A stretch of 64,000 nt of DNA. Origin: Korobacter sp963758505 (GTDB lineage Bacteria > Acidobacteriota > Terriglobia > Terriglobales > Acidobacteriaceae). Under the pieces are notes generated by a model. The model did no database searches, had not been told where the DNA came from, and saw nothing but the letters and a program-made list of their open reading frames with translations. The translations under genes and the position numbers were made by a program. Positions 52,101 through 60,740 of this stretch are shown here, one piece after another (the stretch's first letter is position 1; each line of letters opens with the position of its first letter). The stretch lies in NCBI GenBank assembly GCA_963758505.1, contig CAVWVJ010000001.1:1116001-1180000 (forward strand), in the 5' to 3' direction.

Positions 52101-52979
52101 ATGCTGAATTCAGGTCGAAGCTTTGAAATCCTGTTCGACGAGGCCGAAGCCTCCGCGCTCGACCATCCGGCGTTTTCGCGTTACGGCAATCTCGGCTTTC
52201 CCGAGCCTCCTCCTGGCCGGCCGTGGATCTATTCCAACTTCGTGCAGTCGCTCGACGGCATCACCTCACTGCTGGGCCGCCATTTTGCCGGTGGGGACAT
52301 CTCCCAGTCGGCGGACGACCGCTGGTTGATGGATCTCCTTCGTGCACATGCCGATGCCGTTCTCACCGGCGCAACCACGCTGCTTGAGGAACGCAATGCC
52401 CGCGGCGCCGACAGTCGTGGCATCGTCTTTCGCGTGGTCGATCCCGAAGTCCAGGAGCTTCGCAGGCAGCTCGGGTTCGGCCAGGAGCGCAACCTCATTG
52501 TGAGCGGCCGCGGCAATCTCTCCTGGCGCGATCTGAAGCTTTTCGACGGCGAGCAGGTCGAGCCGGGCATCCTGACCACCGAACTGGGTGCCAGGAATCT
52601 CGGCGCGCTGCCCTCGCACGTCCTGCTGGTGATTGCCGGTGCGGGTCCATTGGTCGACCTTCCGGTGGCCATGCGAATCCTTCGCGAGCAATACAATATT
52701 CGGCGCCTTCTCTGCGAAGGCGGACCAACGCTCTATGGTTCGCTGGCACGTGCCGATCTCATCGACGAGAAATTCGTGACTGTCTCCCCTGTGGAAACCG
52801 GCCAGCTTGTGCCGGCCGAACAGGAACGCATGCCGGCGGAAGTGCAACCCATTTTGTTGCGGCCTACGACTTTCGGCGGCCCCGGCTTCATCAAGGCGAA
52901 GGCAACGTGGTGGCGGTGGATGAGCAGCCGCCGGATCGGCGACCACGAGTTCAATCGCTATCGCCGCCGGCGATCCTGA
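52101..52979 (+). CDS. RibD C-terminal (dihydrofolate-reductase-like) reductase
   Basis: 292 residues of the pyrimidine/diaminohydroxyphosphoribosyl reductase type: PWIYSNFVQSLDGITSLLG (conserved strand and SLDG), RWLMDLLRAHADAVLTGATTLLEE, and the C-terminal IRRLLCEGGPTLYGSLARADLIDE, the latter a classic RibD_C block (CEGGPxL). The deaminase half is absent. It reduces a pyrimidine or similar ring using NAD(P)H; whether it serves riboflavin synthesis or another pathway is open. No other rib gene is near. Confidence 0.9.
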   Translation: MLNSGRSFEILFDEAEASALDHPAFSRYGNLGFPEPPPGRPWIYSNFVQSLDGITSLLGRHFAGGDISQSADDRWLMDLLRAHADAVLTGATTLLEERNARGADSRGIVFRVVDPEVQELRRQLGFGQERNLIVSGRGNLSWRDLKLFDGEQVEPGILTTELGARNLGALPSHVLLVIAGAGPLVDLPVAMRILREQYNIRRLLCEGGPTLYGSLARADLIDEKFVTVSPVETGQLVPAEQERMPAEVQPILLRPTTFGGPGFIKAKATWWRWMSSRRIGDHEFNRYRRRRS

Positions 52980-53005
52980 TTCGTCCTCTTTGTTACACTC
53001 GAAAG

Positions 53006-54616
53006 GTGAAGCGAATCCACAAGCAAGCATGGGGAATGGCTATCCTCTCCGGCATTCTTCAGGTCCTCATTTTCCCCCGCCCTTCGCTTTACTTCCTTTG
53101 TTGGATTGCCCTCGCTCCCCTCATCATCGCCATCCTGCGCGCGCGCGACCAGGACGCCGTCCAACTTCTGGCTGAGGGCGGCTCCAGTTACCTCGCGCCT
53201 GCCAGCCTGCGCCAGGGATTCCTTCTCGGCTATGCCAGTGGCATCGTCTGGTACCTCGGCACTTGCTCCTGGATCTACCACGTCATGCACGTTTACGGCG
53301 GACTGAATGCCGTAATTTCTTTCGTCCTGCTGATTCTGTTCGCCTTGTACCTCGGCCTTTACCATGGCCTTTTCGGGATTCTGTTGGCGATCTCTGCACG
53401 TAAGCGGCAGGGCTACAGCCTGCGCGCGCTGGTTCTGGCGCCTTTTCTCTGGGTATCGGTCGAACTGGCGCGAGCGTATATCACCGGATTCCCATGGAAC
53501 CTGCTCGGCACGGCGCAAGTCGATAACGTCCCTCTCGCGCGCATTGCAACCTTTACCGGCGTGTACGGACTGTCGTTTGAGATCGCTCTCGTGAATGCCG
53601 CATTCGCCGCGGCTGCGCTGGTCGCCCGTCGCCGGCGAATGACGATGTTCGTCGCCGCCGTCTGCGCCACGGTGGCCTTGCAGGTTTGGCGCTTGGTTCC
53701 CATGCAGGCGCCACCACCCGACCGGTACGCGGTCCTCGTGCAGGAGAATATCCCCGTCGATAACGTGGACTGGACGGAGCCCATGCTGAAAAGCACGCTC
53801 TCCGATCTGGAAAAGTTCAGCGTCACTCCCAGGAACGCCACCGCGGAGGATCCTGGCCTGATCGTCTGGCCGGAGTCGCCCGCGCCCTTCTTTGTCACTG
53901 ACTATCACTTCCGCGGTACGATGATGCAAATCGCCCGCGAAACAAATTCGTACGTGGTGGCCGGAAGTCTCGGAATTGAAAATACCGGCAGGGAAGACGT
54001 TCAGCCGGACCTTTTTAACTCGGCGGTGCTCATTACGCCCGAAGGGCAATGGACCGCCCGCTACGACAAGAATCACCTGGTCCCGTTCGGCGAATACATT
54101 CCATTCCAGGGTCTGCTCAGCTTCGCCAAGTCTCTCACGCACGAAGTGGGTACCTTCAAAGCGGGCCACGATCGAAAATTGCTGACCGTCGGCAAGCATC
54201 AGATCGGCGTCTTTATCTGTTACGAGAGCATCTTCCCGAACGAGGTGCGCCAATTTGCCGACAATGGCGCCGATCTCCTTATCAACATCTCCAACGACGG
54301 GTGGTTCGGAAATACTGGCGCTCCCGGCCAGCATCTGAACATGGCACGCATGCGCGCCATTGAAAATGAGCGTTGGTTGCTTCGTTCTACGAATACAGGG
54401 ATCACCGCATCGATCGATCCCTACGGCCGCCTGGCGTTAGTCGCGCCACGCAACGTTCGGGCGTTCATGCAGGCGCCATACGCCTACGTGAGCGGAAAGA
54501 CGTTCTATACCGAACACGGCGACTGGTTCCCGATTGGCTGTGTGATAATTTCACTTCTGGCATTGATTGTCCGTTATCGTCCCGCGGCGCACGTGACACA
54601 GCCGCAGCCCGTCTAA
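53006..54616 (+). CDS. lnt: Apolipoprotein N-acyltransferase
   Basis: 536 residues from GTG 53006, with the open frame upstream a shadow. Six or more hydrophobic N-terminal segments (MAILSGILQVLIFPRPS, LYFLCWIALAPLIIAIL, FVLLILFALYLGLYHGLFGILLA) precede a nitrilase domain (about 225-500). The catalytic triad is visible: Glu near 288 (VWPESPAPFF), Lys near 354 (KNHLVPFGEY) and Cys near 405 (FICYESIFP). It adds the third acyl chain to the N-terminal Cys of lipoproteins in the inner membrane. One lipoprotein substrate, LptE, is in the window. Confidence 0.96.
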   Translation: MKRIHKQAWGMAILSGILQVLIFPRPSLYFLCWIALAPLIIAILRARDQDAVQLLAEGGSSYLAPASLRQGFLLGYASGIVWYLGTCSWIYHVMHVYGGLNAVISFVLLILFALYLGLYHGLFGILLAISARKRQGYSLRALVLAPFLWVSVELARAYITGFPWNLLGTAQVDNVPLARIATFTGVYGLSFEIALVNAAFAAAALVARRRRMTMFVAAVCATVALQVWRLVPMQAPPPDRYAVLVQENIPVDNVDWTEPMLKSTLSDLEKFSVTPRNATAEDPGLIVWPESPAPFFVTDYHFRGTMMQIARETNSYVVAGSLGIENTGREDVQPDLFNSAVLITPEGQWTARYDKNHLVPFGEYIPFQGLLSFAKSLTHEVGTFKAGHDRKLLTVGKHQIGVFICYESIFPNEVRQFADNGADLLINISNDGWFGNTGAPGQHLNMARMRAIENERWLLRSTNTGITASIDPYGRLALVAPRNVRAFMQAPYAYVSGKTFYTEHGDWFPIGCVIISLLALIVRYRPAAHVTQPQPV

Positions 54617-54668
54617 CCTCCCGCAAGCGCAAGGCATCGCTTGGGAGCAGTTTTCTAGGAAGGCACGC

Positions 54669-55797
54669 ATGGTCGAAGAACTCGAGCAGGAATATGTCGA
54701 ACTCAGCAAGAAGGTCCGCGAGTTGAAGGAGTATCTTTGACGCTCCCCGCGTAAGCATCCAGTTGGTGGAGATAGAAAAAGAAGCGGCCGACCCTGGCCT
54801 CTGGTCGAACCCGGAAAACTCGCAGCGCGTAATGCGCGAGCGTAAGCGCCTTGAAGATGCGCTGGCCACCGACAAAGAACTCGGCCGTCGCAGCGACGAC
54901 ATCTCTGCCTACTTCGATCTGGCCCGGGAAGGCGAAGAGGTTGCTCGTGATCTCCGCCGCGAGATCGATCAACTGCGCAACCTTGTCGAGCGGCTGGAAA
55001 CCGAGACGCTGCTCTCCGGCGAGAGCGACCGCCTGAGCGCCATCGTCACCATCCACCCCGGCGCGGGAGGAACCGAGTCGCAGGATTGGGCCGAGATGCT
55101 GCTCCGCATGTACCTGCGCTGGGCTGAGCGCCAGGGCTTTGAAACCGTCGTCAATGACTACCAGCCGGGCGAAGAAGCGGGGCTGAAATCCGCCACCTTT
55201 ACGGTCTCCGGCCAGCACGCTTACGGGCTGCTCACCAGCGAGATCGGCGTCCACCGCCTGGTGCGCATCTCGCCCTTCGACCAGGCCAAGCGGCGGCACA
55301 CCTCATTCGCAAGCGTCTTCGTCTCTCCGGAAATCGATGAGAGCATCGAGGTCGTGGTCAAGCCGGAAGAGTTACGTATCGATACCTATCGATCTGGTGG
55401 CAAGGGCGGCCAGCACGTGAACACCACCGATTCCGCCGTGCGCATTACGCACTTTCCCACCGGCATTGTCGTGAGTTGCCAGAACGAGCGTTCCCAACAC
55501 AAGAACCGCGAGCGGGCGATGAAGATCCTGCGCTCCAAGCTCTACGAATACGAGCTGGAGAAGAAGCGAGCCGCCAGCCAGAAAGTGGAAGATTCCAAGC
55601 TCGACATCGACTTCGGTTCGCAGATCCGCTCCTACGTTTTGCATCCTTACCGGATGGTGAAGGACCATCGCACTCGGTTTGAGGTGGGTGATCCCGATCG
55701 CGTTCTCGATGGGGACCTGAAGGGCTTCATCCGCGCCTACCTGCTCATGCGTCGCACCGAATCCAAGGGCGGAGAGGGCACTCCGCAGACGTCGTAG
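54669..55797 (+). CDS. prfB: Peptide chain release factor 2, with programmed +1 frameshift
   Basis: Read as 54669-54737 joined to 54739-55797 (375 residues): MVEELEQEYVELSKKVRELKEYL, then a +1 shift over the TGA at 54738-54740, then DAPRVSIQLVEIEKEAADPG. RF2 features are complete: the SPF tripeptide in VRISPFDQAKRRHTS that reads UGA/UAA, and the peptidyl-tRNA hydrolysing GGQ in SGGKGGQHVNTTDSAVR. RF2 ends translation at UAA and UGA. Low RF2 increases frameshifting and thus its own synthesis. Without the shift the first frame yields a 23-residue peptide. Confidence 0.96.
54726..54741 (+). promoter_or_regulatory. prfB recoding site: internal Shine-Dalgarno plus slippery CTT-TGA-C
   Basis: AAGGAG (54726-54731), then TAT, then CTTTGAC (54735-54741). 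The spacing of the internal Shine-Dalgarno to the slippery CTT is the same as in the classical AGGGGG-TAT-CTT-TGA-C site, and the stop is the autoregulating TGA followed by C. Confidence 0.95.
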
Positions 55798-55832
55798 CTG
55801 CCGTTCCGCGCCAAAAAGCGATATTCTTGCGC

Positions 55833-56477
55833 ATGGCCAATCGAACTTCCCAGGAGGCTTTCGGGCCGAAGTTTGACGAAGCCCTCCTGCTCGCCCACGA
55901 ATTGCATCGCTACGACATTCGCAAGGGCACCGGAAAGCCCTATATCTCGCACCTGCTGGGCGTCTGTTCGCTGGTCGTCGATTATGGCGGCGACGAAGAG
56001 ATGGCGATTGCCGCCCTCCTCCACGATGCAGTTGAGGATCACGGTGGCCGGCCCATGCTCGAGCAGATCCGCGAGCGTTTTGGTCCCCGCGTGGCTCACA
56101 TCGTGGACGGCTGCACCGACAGCTACGTCCTCGACGCGTCCCAGAAAGAGCCGTGGCGCCAGCGCAAGGATACCTACCTGGCGCGCCTGCCGCTTGAAGA
56201 TGCCGATGTCCGCCTCGTCTCGGCAGCCGACAAACTCTACAACTGTCGAACTATTCTTCGCGATCTTCGCCGCGATGGGATCGCGGCGCTCGACCGCTTC
56301 AACGGTGGCCGGAAGGATACGGTCTGGTATTACGACGAGCTGGTGCGCGCTTTTCGTGCCGCGGGCACGAACGATATGGTCGAGGAGCTTGCACTTTCGG
56401 TAGATGAGATGAAGCGGGTGACAGGCTACAATCGTCGCGCGGAGATTTCCCAAATTCCACGCCAGGAGCCCTGTTAG
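55833..56477 (+). CDS. HD-domain hydrolase, SpoT/(p)ppGpp-hydrolase-like
   Basis: 214 residues from ATG 55833; TTG 55827 is in the same frame. An HD domain with all metal ligands is visible: H in PYISHLLGVCSLV, HD in LLHDAVEDHGG, and the distal Asp in VRLVSAADKLYNCR (D-K-L-x-N is the RelA/SpoT HD pattern). There is no synthetase domain. The family includes small (p)ppGpp hydrolases (Mesh1-like) and other phosphohydrolases. It ends 3 bp before the NP-repeat gene downstream, so the two may form an operon. Confidence 0.9.
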   Translation: MANRTSQEAFGPKFDEALLLAHELHRYDIRKGTGKPYISHLLGVCSLVVDYGGDEEMAIAALLHDAVEDHGGRPMLEQIRERFGPRVAHIVDGCTDSYVLDASQKEPWRQRKDTYLARLPLEDADVRLVSAADKLYNCRTILRDLRRDGIAALDRFNGGRKDTVWYYDELVRAFRAAGTNDMVEELALSVDEMKRVTGYNRRAEISQIPRQEPC

Positions 56478-56480
56478 CCG

Positions 56481-57680
56481 ATGAGCCGCATGATCGAACT
56501 GATCAAGCAGTCGGCGATTCCCGCCAACATGATGCGCAGCGCCGCCAAGGGCGCGCTCTCAGTGGCCCCGGGAGAGATGGTTGAAATCCTTGTGTACCTC
56601 GCCGAGCATCCGGTCTTCGGTGCGGAAGCGAAGATGACACTCGCCGGCTGGGACGAAAAAGTGGCCAGGCAAGTCGCCGCCAACCCGGGGACCTCACCCG
56701 AAGTACTGACTTATTTCATGTCGGCCGATAATCTCCGGCTGCCGCTGCTGGGCCCGCTTCTCGACAACCCTGCCACGACGGAAGAATCCATGGTGCGGCT
56801 GGCGATGCGCGCATCCACCCGCATCCTTGCCAATATGCTGTGGCATCCGCGGGTCCTGGCCAGCAAATCGACCCTCCATGCCATATCGATGAATATCAAT
56901 CTTCCGGAGGAAGATGGGAGCGTCGTTCGTTCCGCCCTCGCCAACCTGGGCGAGGAGACCGATTACCTCATCGAGCAGGCGCAACTGGATGCCGAGGCGC
57001 AAGAGTCCGCGGTGCCGGATGAGATCCTCGACGCCGAGGTCGCTCGCTACAAGCAGGAGCACGCGGATGAGATCGCCGCCGAAGAGGGAAGCGCCTTCGA
57101 GCTTTATGCACATTCGCCGGTGAGGGATGAATCCCTTGGCGCCGCGGCAGGCGCGGTCATCAGCGGCGCCGGGGTGGTTCCATCGCTCGTCGGCACTGCC
57201 GTCACCGCTGCGAAGGTGGCGACACCGGGAGCGGCTCCCGATCCCTCCATACGGAAAAAGGTCTCGGCATTCCAGAAGATTTCGCGCCTCGGAGTCGGCG
57301 AACGCGTACAACTCGCCATGAAGGGCAGCAAGGACGAGCGCTTCATTCTTATACGCGACGGTTCCAAGGTCGTCTCCTCCGCCGTGCTTGAAAGCCCGAA
57401 GCTCACGGACCAGGAGGCCGAATTATTTGCTTCCTTGAAGAACGTGCAGGAGTCGGTATTGCGCGGCATCTCCGCAAAACGCAAGTTCATGCGCAATTAT
57501 GTAGTGCAGAAGAACCTGGCAAGCAATCCGCGTTCGCCTATCGACGTCACGCTGCCAATCGTTAAGGGGCTGATGATCAACGATCTCCGCGCGCTGTCAG
57601 GAAACAAGAACGTGAGCGACACGATTCGCAAAACGGCACTGAAGCTCTACAAGCAGCGCACCGAAAAGAAACCCGAATAG
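56481..57680 (+). CDS. NP-repeat (HEAT/LRV-like) protein with internal linker
   Basis: 399 residues. An N-terminal solenoid of helical repeats (LVYLAEHPVFGAEAKMTL, QVAANPGTSPEVLTYF, LLDNPATTEESMVRL, LWHPRVLASKSTLHA) is joined by an acidic helix and an Ala/Gly-rich linker (about 215-250, AAAGAVISGAGVVPSL) to a second repeat block (FQKISRLGVGERVQLAM, NVQESVLRGISAKRKF, NLASNPRSPIDVTLPIV, LSGNKNVSDTIRKTAL). The second block aligns with the 45 kb protein (44975-45700), so the two are paralogues. No catalytic motif is seen. Scaffolding or regulation is a guess. It is separated from the HD-hydrolase gene by 3 bp. Confidence 0.8.
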   Translation: MSRMIELIKQSAIPANMMRSAAKGALSVAPGEMVEILVYLAEHPVFGAEAKMTLAGWDEKVARQVAANPGTSPEVLTYFMSADNLRLPLLGPLLDNPATTEESMVRLAMRASTRILANMLWHPRVLASKSTLHAISMNINLPEEDGSVVRSALANLGEETDYLIEQAQLDAEAQESAVPDEILDAEVARYKQEHADEIAAEEGSAFELYAHSPVRDESLGAAAGAVISGAGVVPSLVGTAVTAAKVATPGAAPDPSIRKKVSAFQKISRLGVGERVQLAMKGSKDERFILIRDGSKVVSSAVLESPKLTDQEAELFASLKNVQESVLRGISAKRKFMRNYVVQKNLASNPRSPIDVTLPIVKGLMINDLRALSGNKNVSDTIRKTALKLYKQRTEKKPE

Positions 57681-57701
57681 CCAGGGCTCCATCCAATCGC
57701 T

Positions 57702-58103
57702 ATGCCCAACGATCCCGTCGCTGAACTCCTGAAGAGCGCGAAGACGATTGCCGTCGTCGGACTCTCCGACAATCCCATGAAGCCGAGTTACGGCGTCTCG
57801 CAATACATGCAGTCCCATGGGTATCGGATTATTCCCGTCAACCCGCAATGCGCTGAGGTGCTCGGCGAGAAGTCCTATCCGTCCTTGCTCGACGTCCCTG
57901 ACAAGATCGACATCGTGGACGTCTTTCGTCGTCCGGAATTCGTTCCCGAAATCGTTGAGCAGACGATTCATCTGAAGGTTCCCGCGTTATGGCTGCAGGA
58001 AACCGTGGTCCACGAGCAGGCCGCCGAGAAGGCGCGCAAGGCTGGGATATTTGTCGTGATGGACAAATGCATCTTGAAAGAGCATCGGGTGAGGATGCGG
58101 TAA
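57702..58103 (+). CDS. CoA-binding (YccU-type) domain protein
   Basis: 133 residues, the full length of the YccU/CoA-binding family: ELLKSAKTIAVVGLSDNPMKPSYGV (Rossmann start), HGYRIIPVNPQCAEVLGEKSYPSLLDV, KIDIVDVFRRPEFVPEIVE, ALWLQETVVHEQAAEKARKAG, and the C-terminal DKCILKEHRVRM. These proteins bind CoA and resemble the N-terminal domain of acyl-CoA synthetases (ADP-forming), without catalytic domains. Function is unclear. A strong bidirectional terminator follows. Confidence 0.92.
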   Translation: MPNDPVAELLKSAKTIAVVGLSDNPMKPSYGVSQYMQSHGYRIIPVNPQCAEVLGEKSYPSLLDVPDKIDIVDVFRRPEFVPEIVEQTIHLKVPALWLQETVVHEQAAEKARKAGIFVVMDKCILKEHRVRMR

Positions 58104-58108
58104 GGGAG

Positions 58109-58155
58109 ATCGCAAAAAATGGAAGGCCCTCCTTTGTTCGGAGGGCCTTTGCGAT
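58109..58155. terminator. Bidirectional rho-independent terminator
   Basis: The stem AAGGCCCTCC (58123-58132) pairs with GGAGGGCCTT (58140-58149) around a TTTGTTC loop. An outer ATCGCAAA/TTTGCGAT pair encloses it. On the minus strand the hairpin is followed by a run of six T (plus-strand A6 at 58113-58118), so it serves both the CoA-binding gene and the convergent VirB10-like gene. Confidence 0.9.
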
Positions 58156-58872
58156 TTATTGCTTCAGCTTTGCGCGTGTCAAATCCACCGTCAGTGGACG
58201 CTCCAGCACGGTTTCCATCGTCGTGCCGGCTTCCAGCCGGAGATCAGGTCCGCGCGATAGCAGTACCGTGGCAAGCCCGATGAGGCCGCCGCCCGCTCCG
58301 CCCACTGCGGCCCCTTTTCCGCCGTCGGCTGCGGCACCGATCAAGCCCCCGGTGCCGGCAGCTTCCGCGATCCGGGCAGCGTCTTTGCCCTTCGTGCTGT
58401 CGCCCTGTACCGTGCCTTCCTTGTCTTTCATTCGGCCATTGTCCATGCCGGGCACATTGTCCACCGCACCCGGAAGCAGCAACGTGTAGCCGTTGGGAAG
58501 GATGAGCGTATTGAAATGGACCAGCACCTCGGCGCGCCCCTTCACGCGTCCCGGCCGCTTTACGTTGCTGATCGCGCCCTGTACGTAACTGCCCGCGGGG
58601 ATGATGATCTGGCTGTTCACCACGACGGGAAAGGTAGTTTCGGCGTAAACCGCATCTCCTTCGTGCGCGCTTTTAGTGGTGATCGCGTGTTTCAGCGCCA
58701 GCGGAATCTTGGTTCCGGGCGGCAGAATGATTTCCTGGGATGGATCGCTGGCGGCGGGCCGAGCCTCTTTCAGCTTTGGAGCGGTGGCCTGCTGGGGTGC
58801 ATTTAAATCTACAGTCTGCGCCGTTGCTGCCAATGCTGCGAGAAGTATTGTCCCCAGCGTAATAGATTTCAT
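58156..58872 (-). CDS. Exported VirB10/TrbI-like protein with glycine-zipper segment
   Basis: 238 residues from ATG 58872. Signal peptide (LGTILLAALAATAQ), then a core similar to VirB10/TrbI (IILPPGTKIPLALKHAITTK, VYAETTFPVVVNSQIIIPAGSYVQGAI, RPGRVKGRAEVLVHFNTLILPNG). A glycine-rich helix (GTGGLIGAAADGGKGAAVGG, GGGLIGLATVLLSRG) follows, then a C-terminal beta part (LRLEAGTTMETVLERPLTV). No type IV secretion genes are nearby, so this is more likely a stand-alone envelope protein. It is paralogous to the gene at 59033-59737. Confidence 0.85.
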   Translation of the reverse strand: MKSITLGTILLAALAATAQTVDLNAPQQATAPKLKEARPAASDPSQEIILPPGTKIPLALKHAITTKSAHEGDAVYAETTFPVVVNSQIIIPAGSYVQGAISNVKRPGRVKGRAEVLVHFNTLILPNGYTLLLPGAVDNVPGMDNGRMKDKEGTVQGDSTKGKDAARIAEAAGTGGLIGAAADGGKGAAVGGAGGGLIGLATVLLSRGPDLRLEAGTTMETVLERPLTVDLTRAKLKQ

Positions 58873-59032
58873 AGGGATTCTCCGGGCGGCGCGGGTGGAA
58901 CTTCTGCACCCTTTCCTTTCGACGCGGTGGTGGCTGAAAGGTGCGCGCGACCTGCCTCCAAAATAGCAGTCACGCAGCCCAATCGTATAGAAAGTTGGAC
59001 TGCGTCGCAGATTTCGTCGACCGTTGCCGGAC

Positions 59033-59737
59033 TCAGGGTAGAAGCAGGCCACGATCGAGCCGCAAAACCAGTTGCGAGCCACGGTCGAGCACAATGTTCC
59101 GATCGGTAAGCGTAGCGACGCTGGCGCCGGTAGCCGCGCCCGTTGCTGCCCCAACCGCTGCTCCCTTGCTGCCCCCAGCGGCGGATCCGGTGCTCGCTCC
59201 CACCACGGCGCCGACACCCGCACCCTCCAGCGCGCGACGCACATCGACTGCCTCGCGTTCAATCTCGCCCTCGCGTCCCGGCGGCTTCAATCCGTGTTCG
59301 CTTGGGACCTCAACTACTGTTGCCGAGAGCGGGATCCAGCCATGTGCCGTCTGAATTTCATCGAAACTCAGCAGCAACCGTGCGTTAAATCCGCGCTGTA
59401 CCTCGCTTACATGTCCCGTGACCCAGTGGCCTCCCGTAATTGCTTGTCCGTTGGGCGCCACGATCGACTCCCGCAGCAGGGCCTTGAAATGCCTTCCCCG
59501 GGTGGCTGTGGCGGTGTCAATCGGCTCATCGAGGGTGATCAGGAAGCGGTAGCCGTCGGGTACCTCGTTGGGATAGCTCGCGTTGCCGTAGCTGCGCGCG
59601 ACGGTTTGTGTCTGCGGTTGATCGGCGCTTGCCGGCGGCTGGTCTTGCGGAGGCCGGGTATGCAGCTCCTGCGCCGAGGCAAGTGTGCCTGCCAGAATGA
59701 GCGACGAAACGAAAAGGGTGGAAGTTCGAAGCAGCAT
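59033..59737 (-). CDS. Second exported VirB10/TrbI-like glycine-zipper protein
   Basis: 234 residues from ATG 59737 (AGAGGTG just upstream). Signal peptide (TSTLFVSSLILAGTLASAQ), a Gln/Pro-rich linker, the VirB10-like core (FLITLDEPIDTATATRGRHF, ESIVAPNGQAITGGHWVTGHV, FNARLLLSFDEIQTAHG), a glycine zipper (GAGVGAVVGASTGSAAGG, GAAVGAATGAATGASVATL), and an outer segment ending in LVLRLDRGLLLP. It is a paralogue of the downstream gene. The pair could form envelope oligomers through the glycine-zipper helices. Confidence 0.85.
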   Translation of the reverse strand: MLLRTSTLFVSSLILAGTLASAQELHTRPPQDQPPASADQPQTQTVARSYGNASYPNEVPDGYRFLITLDEPIDTATATRGRHFKALLRESIVAPNGQAITGGHWVTGHVSEVQRGFNARLLLSFDEIQTAHGWIPLSATVVEVPSEHGLKPPGREGEIEREAVDVRRALEGAGVGAVVGASTGSAAGGSKGAAVGAATGAATGASVATLTDRNIVLDRGSQLVLRLDRGLLLP

Positions 59738-59957
59738 GGGCACCTCTAGCTCAACAAAATGGGGATCAACGCAGAGCGGCACCGCTCATCCTGGTGATCC
59801 AAACCCTACGGTTGGACCGGAGTTTCGCGAATTAGTTACGAAAGTGTGCCGAAATTCAGAGACTCTGAAACCTTCTGCTTGGGAATTGCGTCCAAGTTGA
59901 GGTATGGTGCGTCTAACAGCAGAGTTGCTGGACGGGAGCAGTCGGGGAGGCGGTTCC

Positions 59958-60188
59958 ATGCGCAAATGGTATCTACCACTTACGGTGTTGGGCCTGGGGG
60001 GATTGGGGGCGGCGCTGTTCAGCACGCGCGGCCGAAAACTGGTGACGTCGGTGTTTGAGCGAACGCCGAACGCACCTTCTAAGTTCATTGAATGGAATGA
60101 GACAGCGCAGAGTGAGCTGGCTCGTATCCAGGAAGCACTGGACCGCATTGCAGAGCACCTCGACCCCGGCCACGAGCGCCTCGCATAG
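59958..60188 (+). CDS. Small YtxH-like membrane-anchored protein
   Basis: 76 residues from ATG 59958; the start is chosen for the GGGGAGG site 8 bp upstream, whereas the frame is open from 59904. One hydrophobic segment (WYLPLTVLGLGGLGAALFS) is followed by a charged helix (TRGRKLVTSVFE, ARIQEALDRIAEHLD). The layout is YtxH-like. A terminator follows. Confidence 0.72.
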   Translation: MRKWYLPLTVLGLGGLGAALFSTRGRKLVTSVFERTPNAPSKFIEWNETAQSELARIQEALDRIAEHLDPGHERLA

Positions 60189-60216
60189 GATCTAAGACGT
60201 CTCGCTCGAATGAGAT

Positions 60217-60247
60217 AGGCTGGCTGCGGGCCAGCCTTCTCTATTTT
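60217..60247 (+). terminator. Rho-independent terminator
   Basis: AGGCTGGC (60217-60224) pairs with GCCAGCCT (60230-60237) around TGCGG, followed by TCTCTATTTT. It lies 28 bp after the YtxH-like gene. Confidence 0.72.
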
Positions 60248-60384
60248 GCGGAAACGTGTTCCAGAAGAGCAGAATCACGCAAAAACGATGCAAATTCGAC
60301 GTAATTGCAGCTTTTGCGAAAAAGCATTGCAGCGGGTCCTATTCGCAACGGTAAACCTCTTTTTGCCGGCCACTTGCGTCAGCC

Positions 60385-60669
60385 TTACACACCTAAAGCA
60401 TTAATCTTTTCCGCCATTTTCACGTCGCGCGCGGTGATGCCTCCGGAGTCATGGGAGGTGAGCTGCAGCGTTACTTTGTTGTAAACGATCCGGATGTCGG
60501 GGTGATGGCCGGCAGCTTCGGCGGCGTCGGCGATCCGGTTGACGAATTTCATGGCGTCCACAAAATCTTTGAACTCGAACTGGCGTTCGATCGCGATGCC
60601 GTTCTTTTTCCAGCCATGCAGGGAACCGAGGGCGGATTGGATTTCGGGGTCGGTAAGGGTTTTCGACAT
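60385..60669 (-). CDS. phhB: 4a-hydroxytetrahydrobiopterin dehydratase (pterin-4a-carbinolamine dehydratase)
   Basis: 94 residues from ATG 60669 (AAAGGAG 6 bp upstream); the frame continues upstream through the repeat region. Family blocks are SLHGWKKNGIAIERQFEFKDF, FVNRIADAAEAAGHHPDIRI with the catalytic HH, and NKVTLQLTSHDSGGIT. It dehydrates the carbinolamine made by aromatic amino acid hydroxylases; a hydroxylase is not adjacent. Its upstream region is a dispersed repeat. Confidence 0.93.
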   Translation of the reverse strand: MSKTLTDPEIQSALGSLHGWKKNGIAIERQFEFKDFVDAMKFVNRIADAAEAAGHHPDIRIVYNKVTLQLTSHDSGGITARDVKMAEKINALGV

Positions 60670-60740
60670 GAGGGCTCCTTTTCTCTGATCGTATCGGAAA
60701 CGGGGGGATCGCGAGGTGCGGGATTCGGGGGATGCGACCC

